Origin: Burkholderiaceae bacterium 16
GTDB taxonomy: Bacteria > Pseudomonadota > Gammaproteobacteria > Burkholderiales > Burkholderiaceae
Assembly (NCBI GenBank): GCA_000955785.1
Contig: JYOD01000107.1
Coordinates: 1-64,000 of the forward strand
DNA: 64,000 nucleotides
Reading direction: 5' to 3'
Below the pieces are notes generated by a model. It was not told where the DNA came from and ran no database searches. It saw only the letters and a program-made list of their open reading frames with translations. Numbering within the stretch: the stretch's first letter is position 1; each line of letters begins with the position of its first letter. Made by a program: the position numbers and the translations under genes. Below, one piece after another: positions 50,661 through 59,880 of the stretch.

Positions 50661-52049
50661 ATGGCTGTGCAACAAGCCCATCGTTCCCAAACGTCCACGC
50701 GCTCCACACTGCGTGCTGGCCTGTCCGCACTCTCGCTGGCCGCCGGTCTGCTCTGTCTCGTCCCCGTCGCACAAGCCCAAGGCGCCAGCGGCGAAAGCTT
50801 GCAGGCGCAGATCGACACCCGCGCCAAGGCGGTCGAGGCGCAACTGATCGCCTGGCGCCGCGATATCCACCAGCACCCGGAGCTTGGCAACTACGAGGTC
50901 CGCACCTCCAGGCTGGTGGCGGACCACCTGCGCAAGCTCGGCATGGAGGTGAAGACGGGCGTAGCCAAGACCGGCGTGGTGGGCGTGCTCAAGGGCGGCA
51001 AGCCGGGTCCGGTGGTGGCGCTGCGCGCGGACATGGATGCGCTGCCGGTCAAGGAACGCGTGGACGTGCCCTTCGCCTCCAAGGCCAAGGGCCTGTTCCT
51101 GGGCAAGGAGGTGGACGTGATGCACGCCTGCGGGCATGACACGCATGTCGCGATCCTGATGGCCACGGCAGAGGTGCTGGCCGGCATGAAAGACCAGTTG
51201 CCCGGCACGGTAAAGTTCATCTTCCAGCCCGCCGAGGAAAGCCCGGCGGATTTCGAGCCTGACGGCAGCAATATGTGGGGCGCCAAGCAGATGGTGGCCG
51301 AAGGCGTGCTGGACAACCCGAAGGTGGATGCCATCTTCGGCCTGCACGTGACCAGCGGCATCGAATCCGGCAAGCTCGGCTGGCGCAGCGGCCCCGCCAT
51401 GGCCGCCGCCGACCAGTTCCGGATCGACGTCAAAGGCCGCCAGACCCACGGCGCCCGGCCCTGGGGCGGCATCGACCCCATCGTGGTGGCCTCCCAGATC
51501 GTGCTCGGCCTGCAGACCATCCAGAGCCGCCAGGTCGACGCCATGCTGGAACCGTCCGTCATCACAGTGGGCACCATCCATGGCGGCAACCGCATGAACA
51601 TCGTGCCGGAAAAGGTCGAGATGATGGGCACCATCCGCACCTACGACGAAGGCATGAAAAAAGACATCCACGCCCGCATGAAGCGCACCACCGAAGCCAT
51701 CGCCGCCAGCGCCGGCGCCGAGGCGGATTTCAAGGTGCTGGAGCTCTACAACGCCACCGTCAACCAGCCGGCGCTGACCGAGAAGATGGCGCCCACGCTC
51801 AAGCGTGTGGCAGGGGACGGGAACTGGATGATTAGCCCGAAGCTGACGGCTTCCGAGGACTTCTCGTTCTATCAGGAGAAGGTGCCGGGGTTGTTCTTTA
51901 ACCTGGGGGTGACGCCCAAGGGGACGGATGTGAACAAGGCGCCCTCGAATCATTCGCCGGAGTTTTATGTGGATGAGGCGGCGTTGGTGAACGGGGTCAG
52001 GGCGTTGGCTGGTTTGACGGTCGACTATATGACTATGGCGCAGCGATAG
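50661..52049 (+). CDS. Exported M20D amidohydrolase, hippurate/IAA-amino-acid hydrolase-like (462 aa)
   Basis: CAAGGAGA precedes ATG 50661. Residues 1-40 are a signal peptide (STLRAGLSALSLAAGLLCLV then PVAQAQG), so the enzyme is periplasmic, which is less common in the family. Metal residues are in MHACGHDTHVAIL (C and H), FQPAEESPADF (E-E) and the H of IFGLHVTSG. The dimer motif is VKGRQTHGARPWGGIDP, and the C-terminal His is in APSNHSPEFY. The substrate is probably an N-acyl amino acid whose product enters through the preceding MHS carrier; that is inference. Confidence 0.85.
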   Translation: MAVQQAHRSQTSTRSTLRAGLSALSLAAGLLCLVPVAQAQGASGESLQAQIDTRAKAVEAQLIAWRRDIHQHPELGNYEVRTSRLVADHLRKLGMEVKTGVAKTGVVGVLKGGKPGPVVALRADMDALPVKERVDVPFASKAKGLFLGKEVDVMHACGHDTHVAILMATAEVLAGMKDQLPGTVKFIFQPAEESPADFEPDGSNMWGAKQMVAEGVLDNPKVDAIFGLHVTSGIESGKLGWRSGPAMAAADQFRIDVKGRQTHGARPWGGIDPIVVASQIVLGLQTIQSRQVDAMLEPSVITVGTIHGGNRMNIVPEKVEMMGTIRTYDEGMKKDIHARMKRTTEAIAASAGAEADFKVLELYNATVNQPALTEKMAPTLKRVAGDGNWMISPKLTASEDFSFYQEKVPGLFFNLGVTPKGTDVNKAPSNHSPEFYVDEAALVNGVRALAGLTVDYMTMAQR

Positions 52050-52221
52050 GGGGGATTGCCGGGCAGACGATGGTCGGGGTGATCGCGTCTGCCTTCTGGA
52101 AGGCTGTTATGGCCCGCGACCGTTTCCGGCCACAGAAGCGGACCTTGCGCAGTGGCTGAAATATTTGCCAATTCACAGGTTGAAGACGTGGGCGAATCGC
52201 GCTGACCGTGGCCGGCTTGCC

Positions 52222-52659
52222 TTAAGGCACCAGAGCCTTCTTCATTGATGGTGCGGGGTGTAGCACATAGTTCTCTCGCTCATAGAACGGAACGGCGTCC
52301 GGCCGGGCGTCAAGAAATATCGCGCTCATACTACGAGCACGGGCGTCGGCTTCGGCGTATGCCATCAAGGATCGGCCAACACCGCTCCCTCGGCCCGTCG
52401 CATCGACCACGAGGTCATCGATATGAAGGTGTGCCCCGCGCGCCAAGGTGTGGACGGGTCTCATGCCCATCACTCCGATAATCTTCCCATCATGGAATGC
52501 TGCCACGAGCTCGTAGCCCGAATACGATTGCAGGCGGGTCCGTTCCAGGAACTCCGGTTCTTCAAGGGACCGAAGTTGAGCGATGACAGGGTATGCCTGC
52601 ATCCATTCCGGCGGCGACAGCCTTCTAATTTCCAACCTGCTGCGGCGATGTTCAGTCAT
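52222..52659 (-). CDS. GNAT-family N-acetyltransferase (145 aa)
   Basis: Motif A is LHIDDLVVDATGRGSGVGRS (R-x-S-G-V-G), followed by LMAYAEADARARSMSAIFLD, and AVPFYERENYVLHP closes the fold. The full domain is present. Substrate unknown. GC is lower than in the neighbours, and the region around it (52050-53140) is AT-richer, compatible with horizontal gain. Confidence 0.8.
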   Translation of the reverse strand: MTEHRRSRLEIRRLSPPEWMQAYPVIAQLRSLEEPEFLERTRLQSYSGYELVAAFHDGKIIGVMGMRPVHTLARGAHLHIDDLVVDATGRGSGVGRSLMAYAEADARARSMSAIFLDARPDAVPFYERENYVLHPAPSMKKALVP

Positions 52660-53139
52660 GGCTCAAGTCGATCCCCACTCTAAAAGTCCAGATTGTTGCA
52701 CGGAGCCGCGTAGCGAGGTTTCTCGGTGGGTTGGGCATTCGAAGGTCCGCTCCGAGAATAGCGACTGGCGGCTCCGGGTCCGGAATCGGTCATATCAAGC
52801 AGATTTAACGTTCAACCGCCTCTCGACCCATGTTGGTCACGCAGCTTGGCGTGAATGAACTGCCGACCTATCTGAGAGCAGCTACCGACCACACCTACAC
52901 AAAGCTCCACTCGACAATCTCACGCTATACTCTCCCTCGTCGTTGCAACCACAGCGACCGGGATTGGAAGCCCGAACAAAGACGGACCGCGCCGCCGCCT
53001 GGCGTTTTCATTGACAGGAGACCGCACTATGCGCCTCTTTGCATTCGACCGTTCCGGCTTCCCACCCGTATGCTCAGCGCCCCCCCCCTTTCCATCACAC
53101 TCCTCCGCAAAGTACAAGCGAAGCATAAGGAGGCGCCCA
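52660..53139. other. Gene-free stretch, lower GC
   Basis: Only short overlapping frames without ribosome-binding sites are present, and none looks protein-like. It presumably contains the promoters for the two flanking divergent genes. A G/C-rich tail at 53079-53093 carries CCCCCCCC near the downstream gene. Confidence 0.4.
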
Positions 53140-53454
53140 ATGGATAACCCCCGCCAACACACCCGCTACGGCCTCACCGCCGAATACCGCAACGCGGACA
53201 TCCACCTGAACTCACGGGTGCTCTGCGAAACCCCGCTGAGCCTGGCCGTCGAGAAATCGGCCCAGCTCTGTGCCCTGCTCTTCCTGGCCCGTGACAATGC
53301 CGAATCCGGCGTCTTCGGCGACCTGAACCCGGAGATCCAGTGCCGCGTGCTGACGCTGGCTGCCGGGCTGGCACATGAAACGCTGGTGTTGAGCGAACTG
53401 GCCGCGCGGTGTGAGGCCGGTGACATCAACGAGGCCCGCACGCCAACGGCGTAA
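53140..53454 (+). CDS. Hypothetical helical protein (104 aa)
   Basis: TAAGGAGG lies seven bases ahead of ATG 53140, a near-perfect ribosome-binding site. The product MDNPRQHTRYGLTAEYRNAD continues with VEKSAQLCALLFLARDNAES and LNPEIQCRVLTLAAGLAHET, two amphipathic helices with hydrophobic cores. No family is recognised. It ends near a 7-bp hairpin (53464-53488) that could terminate it. Confidence 0.6.
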   Translation: MDNPRQHTRYGLTAEYRNADIHLNSRVLCETPLSLAVEKSAQLCALLFLARDNAESGVFGDLNPEIQCRVLTLAAGLAHETLVLSELAARCEAGDINEARTPTA

Positions 53455-53463
53455 CCATGCGGT

Positions 53464-53488
53464 GGGAGCCGGCTGCAAGTTGGCTCCC
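53464..53488 (+). terminator. Hairpin after the 104-aa gene
   Basis: GGGAGCC (53464-53470) pairs perfectly with GGCTCCC (53482-53488) across GGCTGCAAGTT. There is no T-run, so terminator activity is uncertain. Confidence 0.4.
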
Positions 53489-53489
53489 G

Positions 53490-53549
53490 CAAGCGCTCCG
53501 GGGCGCCTGCCGCCCACAGCGATAGATGCTTGTCCAGTAGCAACTTCAT
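53490..53549 (-). pseudogene. VapC-type PIN toxin, N-terminal fragment only
   Basis: ATG 53549 gives MKLLLDKHLSLWAAGAPERL, the classic start of PIN-domain VapC toxins (MKLLLDTHxLLW), with the first acidic catalytic residue (D6). After about 20 codons the sequence loses similarity, so the other catalytic acids are missing. The start overlaps the antitoxin stop (ATGA), the normal arrangement of such operons. Confidence 0.7.
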
Positions 53550-53790
53550 GCGTCGCCGCCGAAAAGCCGTTCGATCTCGGGGGCTCCCATCCGGTCAAAA
53601 TCGTCCGGCACGGTGACCTGGCCGGCCATGAAACCCAGCCGTTTCACCTGGCCGGCCTCTGGCGCGTTTAGCGGAACCACCTTCACGAGTGGCTTGCCGG
53701 CCTTGGCAATCACGAACGGATCCCCCTCGCTGCCTGCTCGACGAGTCGCGAAAGATGCCTCTTCGCCTCATGGAGGTCGATGGTTTGCAT
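53546..53790 (-). pseudogene. Phd/YefM-type antitoxin with single-base frameshift
   Basis: ATG 53790 gives MQTIDLHEAKRHLSRLVEQA then AR before the frame breaks in a run of five Gs near 53720. The next frame continues GDPFVIAKAGKPLVKVVPLN, AGQVKRLGFMAGQVTVPDDF and IERLFGGDA to TGA 53548. The span is 245 nt; one added G gives 82 codons, the usual length. The DNA-binding half and the toxin-binding tail are both recognisable, so the lesion is recent or a sequencing error. It pairs with the truncated VapC gene downstream. Confidence 0.8.
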
Positions 53791-54120
53791 ATCGGTCCAG
53801 CTAAGCAAAGTCTTGTGCGCTAAGTCAAATTGAAGAGGGACACAATGTGCACCGCGCCATACAGCGGTCGGTCACTTGTCGTCCTCGCCCCGGCAGGGAT
53901 CACAACATTCCTCACGCCCGCAACTTTAGCCACGGCTCACTGCAAACAGCGGCTGGCTGCCCGATTGCGTGCGGCCAACGGACCTGTCGACCTCGAATTC
54001 GCTTCCCGTTATGAGGCAGGCACAGGGGCAGTTACAATACTGTCCTTCGCCGCCTAGCGCGGCACGGTCTCCGCATTCAACGCACCCGCCGCCGCGCCCT
54101 CGCCGCGAGGCGCACCCGCC

Positions 54121-54975
54121 ATGCCCCTGATCCTGCAAAGCCTCGCCCCGCTCGCCTCCGCCGACATCGATGCCATCCGCACGCTTGCCCACGCGCCTTC
54201 CCTCGCGCTGCGTGACGAAACCGTGGCAACGGCCAGCGACAGCGGACCACTGACGCCCGCCCTGCGTGAAGCGCTCGACGCCTACTGCGCCCCCCGTGCC
54301 ATCGACTGGGCCATCGTGCCCGCCGGCCGCAAGCTCTCGGATTTCAAGCTGGTGGCGATGGATATGGACTCCACGCTGATCACCATCGAGTGCATCGATG
54401 AGATCGCCGATTTCTGCGGCCTCAAGGCCGAGGTCTCGGCCATCACCGAAGCCGCCATGCGCGGCGAGATCACCGACTTCAACGAAAGCCTGCGCCGCCG
54501 CGTGACCCTGCTCAAGGGGTTGGACGCCAGCGTGCTGGACCGCGTGTACGAAGAGCGCCTGCGCCTGTCGCCCGGCGCGGAAAACATGCTGCAGACCGTG
54601 CAGGCCCTGGGCATGCGCACCCTGCTGGTATCGGGCGGTTTCGTGCATTTCACCGAGAAGCTCAAGCCTCGGCTGAAACTCGATGTCGCCCGCGCGAATA
54701 CGCTGGAGATCATTGACGGCAAGCTCACCGGCCAGGTGCTGGGCGAGATCGTCAATGCCGACGTCAAGGCCCGCACGGTGCAGGAAGTGTGCGCGCAGAT
54801 CGGCGTGGAGCCGTCCCAGGCCATCGTCATGGGCGATGGCTCCAACGATCTCAAGATGATGGCCGTGGCCGGCCTGTCGGTGGCCTTCCGGGCCAAGCCG
54901 GTGGTGCGCGCGCAGGCAAGCGTTGCGTTCAACCACGTCGGGCTGGACGGCTTGCTGCAACTGTTTCCGCATTAA
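54121..54975 (+). CDS. serB: Phosphoserine phosphatase SerB (284 aa)
   Basis: A regulatory N-terminal part of about 80 residues is followed by the HAD catalytic core: DMDST in LVAMDMDSTLITIECIDEIA, SGGF in RTLLVSGGFVHFTEKL, and GDGSNDLKMMAVAGLSVAFR. The Lys/Glu residues of the cap are in ITDFNESLRRRVTLLKGLDA. It dephosphorylates phosphoserine, the last step of serine synthesis. A TACAAT at 54033 is a possible -10. The 330 bp upstream has no convincing gene. Confidence 0.95.
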   Translation: MPLILQSLAPLASADIDAIRTLAHAPSLALRDETVATASDSGPLTPALREALDAYCAPRAIDWAIVPAGRKLSDFKLVAMDMDSTLITIECIDEIADFCGLKAEVSAITEAAMRGEITDFNESLRRRVTLLKGLDASVLDRVYEERLRLSPGAENMLQTVQALGMRTLLVSGGFVHFTEKLKPRLKLDVARANTLEIIDGKLTGQVLGEIVNADVKARTVQEVCAQIGVEPSQAIVMGDGSNDLKMMAVAGLSVAFRAKPVVRAQASVAFNHVGLDGLLQLFPH

Positions 54976-55035
54976 ATGACCAAGTGACCAAGTGACGGGC
55001 CGCCCCGGATCATGTCCGGCGCGGCCCGTTCCATG

Positions 55036-56262
55036 TCATGCCACCAGTTGCGACTCCATCGCGCCGCGCAAGTCGGCGATCAGGTCGCGGGTATCCTCCA
55101 GCCCGATATAGAGGCGTACCAGTTCGCCGGCGTTCTGCCAGCTCGCCGGCGGCCAGCTGCCCTGGGGACGCATGGTCTGGACGTGATACGGCACCGCCAG
55201 GCTGTGCGCTCCGCCCCACGACCAGCCGATCGCGAACAGCCGCAGCGCCTCGACAAAGGCATCGACCTGGGACCGCGTATAGCGCGCATGCAGCACGATC
55301 GAGAACAAGCCGGTGGCGCCGCTGAAATCGCGCCGCCAGAAGTCATGTCCCGGACAGTCCGGCAAGGCCGGGTGCAGGACCTTGACCACCTCCGGGCGCT
55401 GGCAGAGCCATTCGGCCACTTCGCGCGCGGCGCGGTCGTGTGCCGCGAGCCTGACCGGCATGCTCGGCAGCGAGCGCAGCACCAGGTAGCAATCGTCCGC
55501 CGACACGCCCCAGCCCATCAGCATGCGGGCACGCCTGAGGCGGTCGTGGAGCTTTTCGTCGCGGGTCAGCACGGCGCCCATCAGCACGTCGCCGCCGCCC
55601 GACTGGTATTTGGTCAGCGCTTGCACCGAGATGTCGATGCCCTTGTCGAAGGGCCGGAAATAGACGCCCGCCGACCAGGTGTTGTCGATCGCGGTCAGCA
55701 CGCCACGCGCCTTCGCCGCAGCCACGATGGCCTCCGTGTCGGGCAATTCCATCGTCACCGACCCCGGCGACTCCATCCAGATCAGGCGGGTATTGGGGCG
55801 GATCAGGCCGGCAATCCCGGCGCCGATCATCGGATCGTAATAGCGGACCGACACGCCGAAGTCCCGCGCCAGCCATTCGCCGTGGTCGCGGTTAGGGCCG
55901 TAGACGTTGTCCGGGACCAGCACGTCATCGCCCGACTTGACCAGGGCGAAATACACCTGCGAGATAGCGGCGAGGCCGGATGGCAGCAGCAGCGTCTTGC
56001 GCGCGCCCTCGATCAGCGCCAGATGCTGGCACAGCGCCTCGCTGGTGGGCGTGGCATGCAGGCCGTAGCGCCAGTAGGTCGTGGCGCCGTCGCCGTGTGC
56101 GCGCAACTCCGCCAGGTTGCGGAAGACCACGGTGGAGCCGCGATGCGTGGGAGGGGAAAACGAAGCGAAGCCGGGTGCGATATCCAGTTCGGGCTGGACA
56201 GCCACGGTCTGCAGGTAGGCGGGTTGGGCAGCGGACTTCTCGGGAGGCTGGCGGTCGGACAC
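55036..56262 (-). CDS. metC: Cystathionine beta-lyase (408 aa)
   Basis: PLP-binding Lys is in VQALTKYQSGGGDVLMGAVL. LLPSGLAAISQVYFALVKSG and ESPGSVTMELPDTEAIVAAA are typical of the Cys/Met-metabolism PLP family. The MetC-type features YRYG-like TYWRYGLHATPTSEALCQHL and SAGVYFRPFDKGIDISVQAL distinguish it from cystathionine gamma-synthase. It splits cystathionine to homocysteine, pyruvate and ammonia. It is convergent with serB. Confidence 0.9.
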   Translation of the reverse strand: MSDRQPPEKSAAQPAYLQTVAVQPELDIAPGFASFSPPTHRGSTVVFRNLAELRAHGDGATTYWRYGLHATPTSEALCQHLALIEGARKTLLLPSGLAAISQVYFALVKSGDDVLVPDNVYGPNRDHGEWLARDFGVSVRYYDPMIGAGIAGLIRPNTRLIWMESPGSVTMELPDTEAIVAAAKARGVLTAIDNTWSAGVYFRPFDKGIDISVQALTKYQSGGGDVLMGAVLTRDEKLHDRLRRARMLMGWGVSADDCYLVLRSLPSMPVRLAAHDRAAREVAEWLCQRPEVVKVLHPALPDCPGHDFWRRDFSGATGLFSIVLHARYTRSQVDAFVEALRLFAIGWSWGGAHSLAVPYHVQTMRPQGSWPPASWQNAGELVRLYIGLEDTRDLIADLRGAMESQLVA

Positions 56263-56367
56263 GGCGATTCCTTGTCTGGCAATGACTCGATGAACGCTCG
56301 AGCTTACCAGTAATCGGGGGCGTGTTGGCTTGCGTGCGCCTTACCCGGCGCTATCCGCCCCGCTCTC

Positions 56368-57021
56368 TCAGCGGCCGGAAATCGACGATTTCGGCGACGG
56401 CGGCGCGTAGGTAATGCCGCTGTTGGGGGTCATGTCGAAGGGCGGGATCACCAGCACGCCCAAAGGCCGGATCATGAAGGGCAGCACGATGGCCGGGTTG
56501 ACGGGGTCGGTCCAGTTGCCATGAACCACGCCGGCGCCGTCGATGGTGCCTTCCCAATTGCCAGTGACGTGCGTGCCGTCATTGGACTCTTCCATCAGGA
56601 AGGCGCCGTTTTCATATTCGCCGGCCAGCAGGCGCACGCCGCCGGCGCGGCCGACGCTGTACTCGCCATGCACGCTGTCGCGCTCGTCGGGCTTGGGCCC
56701 GAGCCGCAGGCGCACCGGCTGGTCGCCGAGCGTGCCCACGTAGACCGGTAATGACGCGTATTCGGGACGCGGCGCCAGCGCCTTGGGCGCCGCGCCGGTG
56801 GAAAGCTGGGTGCCGCGTTTCGACTCACCCTCGCGGATCGCCTGGTTGATACCGAAGCCCTCTGGGCTGCCCGCACTATCGCCGGCAGTGCCGGCGCCGG
56901 GCGTGCCCGTGGACAGCTCGGTACCGCCGGCGGCCAGCGCGGCGCCCGCCAGCGTTGCCGCTGCCAGTCCGGTTGCCAGTGACAGGGAAACGGACCGGGA
57001 CAAAGTCGCTACGCGCCGCAA
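56368..57021 (-). CDS. Exported hypothetical protein, possible envelope protein (217 aa)
   Basis: TTG 57021 follows GAGG and gives LRRVATLSRSVSLSLATGLA then AATLAGAALA, a signal peptide cleaved near residue 31. The body is Gly/Thr-rich (GGTELSTGTPGAGTAGDSAG), then beta-rich (PVYVGTLGDQPVRLRLGPKP, GVRLLAGEYENGAFLMEESN). No domain is recognised. It lies 13 bp after bktB and may be co-transcribed. Confidence 0.55.
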   Translation of the reverse strand: MRRVATLSRSVSLSLATGLAAATLAGAALAAGGTELSTGTPGAGTAGDSAGSPEGFGINQAIREGESKRGTQLSTGAAPKALAPRPEYASLPVYVGTLGDQPVRLRLGPKPDERDSVHGEYSVGRAGGVRLLAGEYENGAFLMEESNDGTHVTGNWEGTIDGAGVVHGNWTDPVNPAIVLPFMIRPLGVLVIPPFDMTPNSGITYAPPSPKSSISGR

Positions 57022-57034
57022 GTCAGCCTCGGAT

Positions 57035-58219
57035 TCAGATACGCTCGAAGATGGCCGCAATACCCTGGCCGCCGCCGATGCACATGGTGACCAGTGCATA
57101 GCGGCCTTGCACCCGCTGCAACTCGTACAGCGCCTTGACGGTGATCAGCGCGCCGGTGGCGCCGATCGGGTGGCCCAGTGAGATGCCCGAACCGTTCGGA
57201 TTGACCTTGGCCGGATCCAGCCCGAGCGCCTTGGTGACAGCGCAGGCTTGCGCGGCAAAGGCTTCGTTGGCTTCGATCACGTCGAGGTCCGCCACGGTCA
57301 GGCCGGCACGCTCCAGCGCCTTCTTCGTGGCCGGCACGGGGCCGATGCCCATGGTCTTGGGATCGACGCCGGCGTGGGCGTAGGAAACCAGGCGGGCCAG
57401 CGGCTTGAGGCCGCGCTTCTCGGCCTCGGCACGCTCCATCAGCACCACGGCGGCAGCGGCGTCGTTCAGGCCCGAGGCGTTGCCCGCGGTGACCGTGCCG
57501 TTTTCCTTCACGAAAACCGGCTTGAGCTTGGTCATGTCTTCCAGGACTGCGTCGTGGCGCACATGCTCGTCGGTGTCGAAGGTGACGTCGCCCTTGCGGC
57601 CCTTCAGCGTGACCGGCAGGATCTGGTCCTTGAAGTGGCCGGCACGGATGGCTGCCGAGGCGCGGCGATGGGACTCCAGCGCGGCCTCGTCCTGCTGGCC
57701 GCGGCTGATGTCGTATTCCTTGGCCACGTTCTCGGCGGTGACGCCCATGTGGATCCCGTGGAAGGGATCGTGGAGCGCACCCAGCATCATGTCGAGCATC
57801 TTGGCGTCGCCCATGCGCGCGCCCCAGCGGGCCGATTGCGCCAGGTAGGGAGCACGGCTCATGCTCTCCGCCCCGCCGCCGATGGCCACATCGGTATCGC
57901 CCAGCATAATGGTCTGCGCGGCGCTGACAATGGCCTGCAGGCCCGAGCCGCACAGGCGGTTGACGGTCAGTGCCGGCGCGTCGATCGTGACGCCGCCCTC
58001 CACTGCCGCCACGCGGCCGAGGTACATGTCCCTGGGCTCGGTCTGGATGACGTTGCCGAACACCACGTGGCCTACGTCATCGCCGCTGACCTGCGCGCGG
58101 GCCAGCGCCTCACGCACGACCATGGCGCCCATCTGGGTCGGGGAAAGATCCTTCAGGCTGCCGCCAAAGGTACCGATTGCGGTCCGGACACCGCTCACCA
58201 CCACCACTTCACGTGTCAT
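57035..58219 (-). CDS. bktB: Beta-ketothiolase BktB-like (394 aa)
   Basis: ATG 58219 (MTREVVVVSGVRTAIGTFGG) gives the 394-residue length of BktB. Catalytic Cys is in VNRLCGSGLQAIV (about residue 90), His in SLGHPIGATGALI and Cys in CIGGGQGIAAIFERI. The sequence agrees closely with BktB of Cupriavidus necator as I remember it. BktB makes 3-ketovaleryl-CoA and similar C5-C6 units for mixed PHAs. Its place near rimO and the pha genes matches the C. necator locus. Confidence 0.9.
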   Translation of the reverse strand: MTREVVVVSGVRTAIGTFGGSLKDLSPTQMGAMVVREALARAQVSGDDVGHVVFGNVIQTEPRDMYLGRVAAVEGGVTIDAPALTVNRLCGSGLQAIVSAAQTIMLGDTDVAIGGGAESMSRAPYLAQSARWGARMGDAKMLDMMLGALHDPFHGIHMGVTAENVAKEYDISRGQQDEAALESHRRASAAIRAGHFKDQILPVTLKGRKGDVTFDTDEHVRHDAVLEDMTKLKPVFVKENGTVTAGNASGLNDAAAAVVLMERAEAEKRGLKPLARLVSYAHAGVDPKTMGIGPVPATKKALERAGLTVADLDVIEANEAFAAQACAVTKALGLDPAKVNPNGSGISLGHPIGATGALITVKALYELQRVQGRYALVTMCIGGGQGIAAIFERI

Positions 58220-58322
58220 TTTGTGTCTCCTGGGCTGATGTTGCAGCGCACAGTATAACGGTGTGCCGCACAAAACGAACGATCGTACTTTTACCTATCG
58301 CAGCGCACGGACCTTGCCTGGC

Positions 58323-59702
58323 TCAGACCTCGCCCCAGAGGTCGTGGCCATCGGCGCCGGTGATCTTCACCGAGACGAATTCCCCGACCTTGTAGCGCGG
58401 CGAGCCCTGCGCCGGCGGGTCGATATAAACCAGGCCGTCGATTTCCGGCGCGTCAGCCGAGGAACGGCCGATGCCGCCATCCTGGTTGACCTCGTCGACC
58501 AGCACGCGCAGGGTCTGGCCGACCTTGCGCTGCAGCCGCCGCGCGGACACTTCCTCCGCCACTTCCATGAAGCGCGCGCGGCGCTCTTCGCGGACCTCGT
58601 CGGGCAAGGCGCCCGGCAGGTCGTTGGCGGTGGCGCCCTCTACGGGCGAATAGGCAAAGCAGCCCACGCGGTCCAGTTCGGCCTCGGCGATAAAGTCCAG
58701 CAACGTCTGGAATTCTTCCTCCGTCTCACCGGGGAAGCCCGCGATAAAGGTGCTGCGGATGGTCAGTTCGGGGCAGATCTCGCGCCAGGCCCGGATGCGG
58801 TCCATGGTCTTCTCGGCATTGGCCGGGCGCTTCATGCGCTTGAGCACGTCCGGGTGGGCGTGCTGCAACGGCACATCCAGGTAAGGCAGCACATGGCCTT
58901 GCGACATCAGCGGAATGATCTCGTCGACGTGCGGGTACGGGTACACGTAATGCAGGCGGACCCAGGCGCCGTACCTGGCGGCGAGTTCGCCCAGCGCCGC
59001 GACCAGTTCGGTCATGCGCGTCTTGAGCGGGCGGCCATCCCAGAAGCCAGTGCGGTACTTCACATCCACGCCGTACGCGCTGGTGTCCTGCGAGATCACC
59101 AGCAGTTCCTTGACGCCGGACTTGAACAGGTTCTCGGCTTCCAGCATGACTTCCGCCACCGGGCGCGAGACCAGGTCGCCGCGCATCGAAGGGATGATGC
59201 AGAAAGAGCAACGATGGTTGCAGCCCTCGGAAATCTTCAGGTAAGCGTAGTGCTTGGGCGTGAGCTTGATCCCGGCGGCCGGCACCAGGTCGAGGAACGG
59301 GTCATGGGGCTTGGGCAGGTGCGTGTGCACGGCCTGCATCACCTCGCCCAGCGCATGCGGGCCGGTCACGGCCAGCACCTTAGGGTGGACGGAGGTGATG
59401 ATGTCCTCGCCCGCCGCGTTCTTCTTGGCGCCAAGGCATCCGGTAACGATGACCTTGCCGTTTTCGGCGAGCGCCTCGCCGATTGCGTCCAGGCTTTCCT
59501 GCACCGCCTCGTCGATAAAGCCGCAGGTGTTGACGACCACCAGGTCGGCGCCGTCATAGGTGCCACTGATGGCATAGCCTTCGGCGCGCAGCTGGGTAAT
59601 GATCTGCTCGGAATCCACAAGCGCCTTTGGACATCCAAGGCTCACGAATCCCACATTTGGAATATGGTCTTTATTAGTCGTTGATTCTGAAGGGTTTTTC
59701 AC
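58323..59702 (-). CDS. rimO: Ribosomal protein uS12 methylthiotransferase RimO (459 aa)
   Basis: GTG 59702 follows GGAAG and gives VKNPSESTTNKDHIPNVGFV. The N-terminal cluster cysteines begin at GFVSLGCPKALVDSE and VVNTCGFIDEA. The radical SAM motif is C-x3-C-x2-C in EGCNHRCSFCIIPSMRG. A TRAM domain closes the protein. It methylthiolates Asp89 of S12. Downstream genes run in the same direction (bktB). Confidence 0.95.
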   Translation of the reverse strand: MKNPSESTTNKDHIPNVGFVSLGCPKALVDSEQIITQLRAEGYAISGTYDGADLVVVNTCGFIDEAVQESLDAIGEALAENGKVIVTGCLGAKKNAAGEDIITSVHPKVLAVTGPHALGEVMQAVHTHLPKPHDPFLDLVPAAGIKLTPKHYAYLKISEGCNHRCSFCIIPSMRGDLVSRPVAEVMLEAENLFKSGVKELLVISQDTSAYGVDVKYRTGFWDGRPLKTRMTELVAALGELAARYGAWVRLHYVYPYPHVDEIIPLMSQGHVLPYLDVPLQHAHPDVLKRMKRPANAEKTMDRIRAWREICPELTIRSTFIAGFPGETEEEFQTLLDFIAEAELDRVGCFAYSPVEGATANDLPGALPDEVREERRARFMEVAEEVSARRLQRKVGQTLRVLVDEVNQDGGIGRSSADAPEIDGLVYIDPPAQGSPRYKVGEFVSVKITGADGHDLWGEV

Positions 59703-59880
59703 TGTTACTTCCAAATGTGGGGCGGGCGAGGCGGGACATGGCCGCCTGGCGGTACAAAGCCAATCGCGCATTTTAACCGCTCGCCAAAGTTTCTCGGCGC
59801 CTGATCCCCGACATGCCGCTGTAAACCTGTTGCAACCAGTCTCATCGCATCAATGCTCCAGCCTGCCCTGCGCGGCGGCG

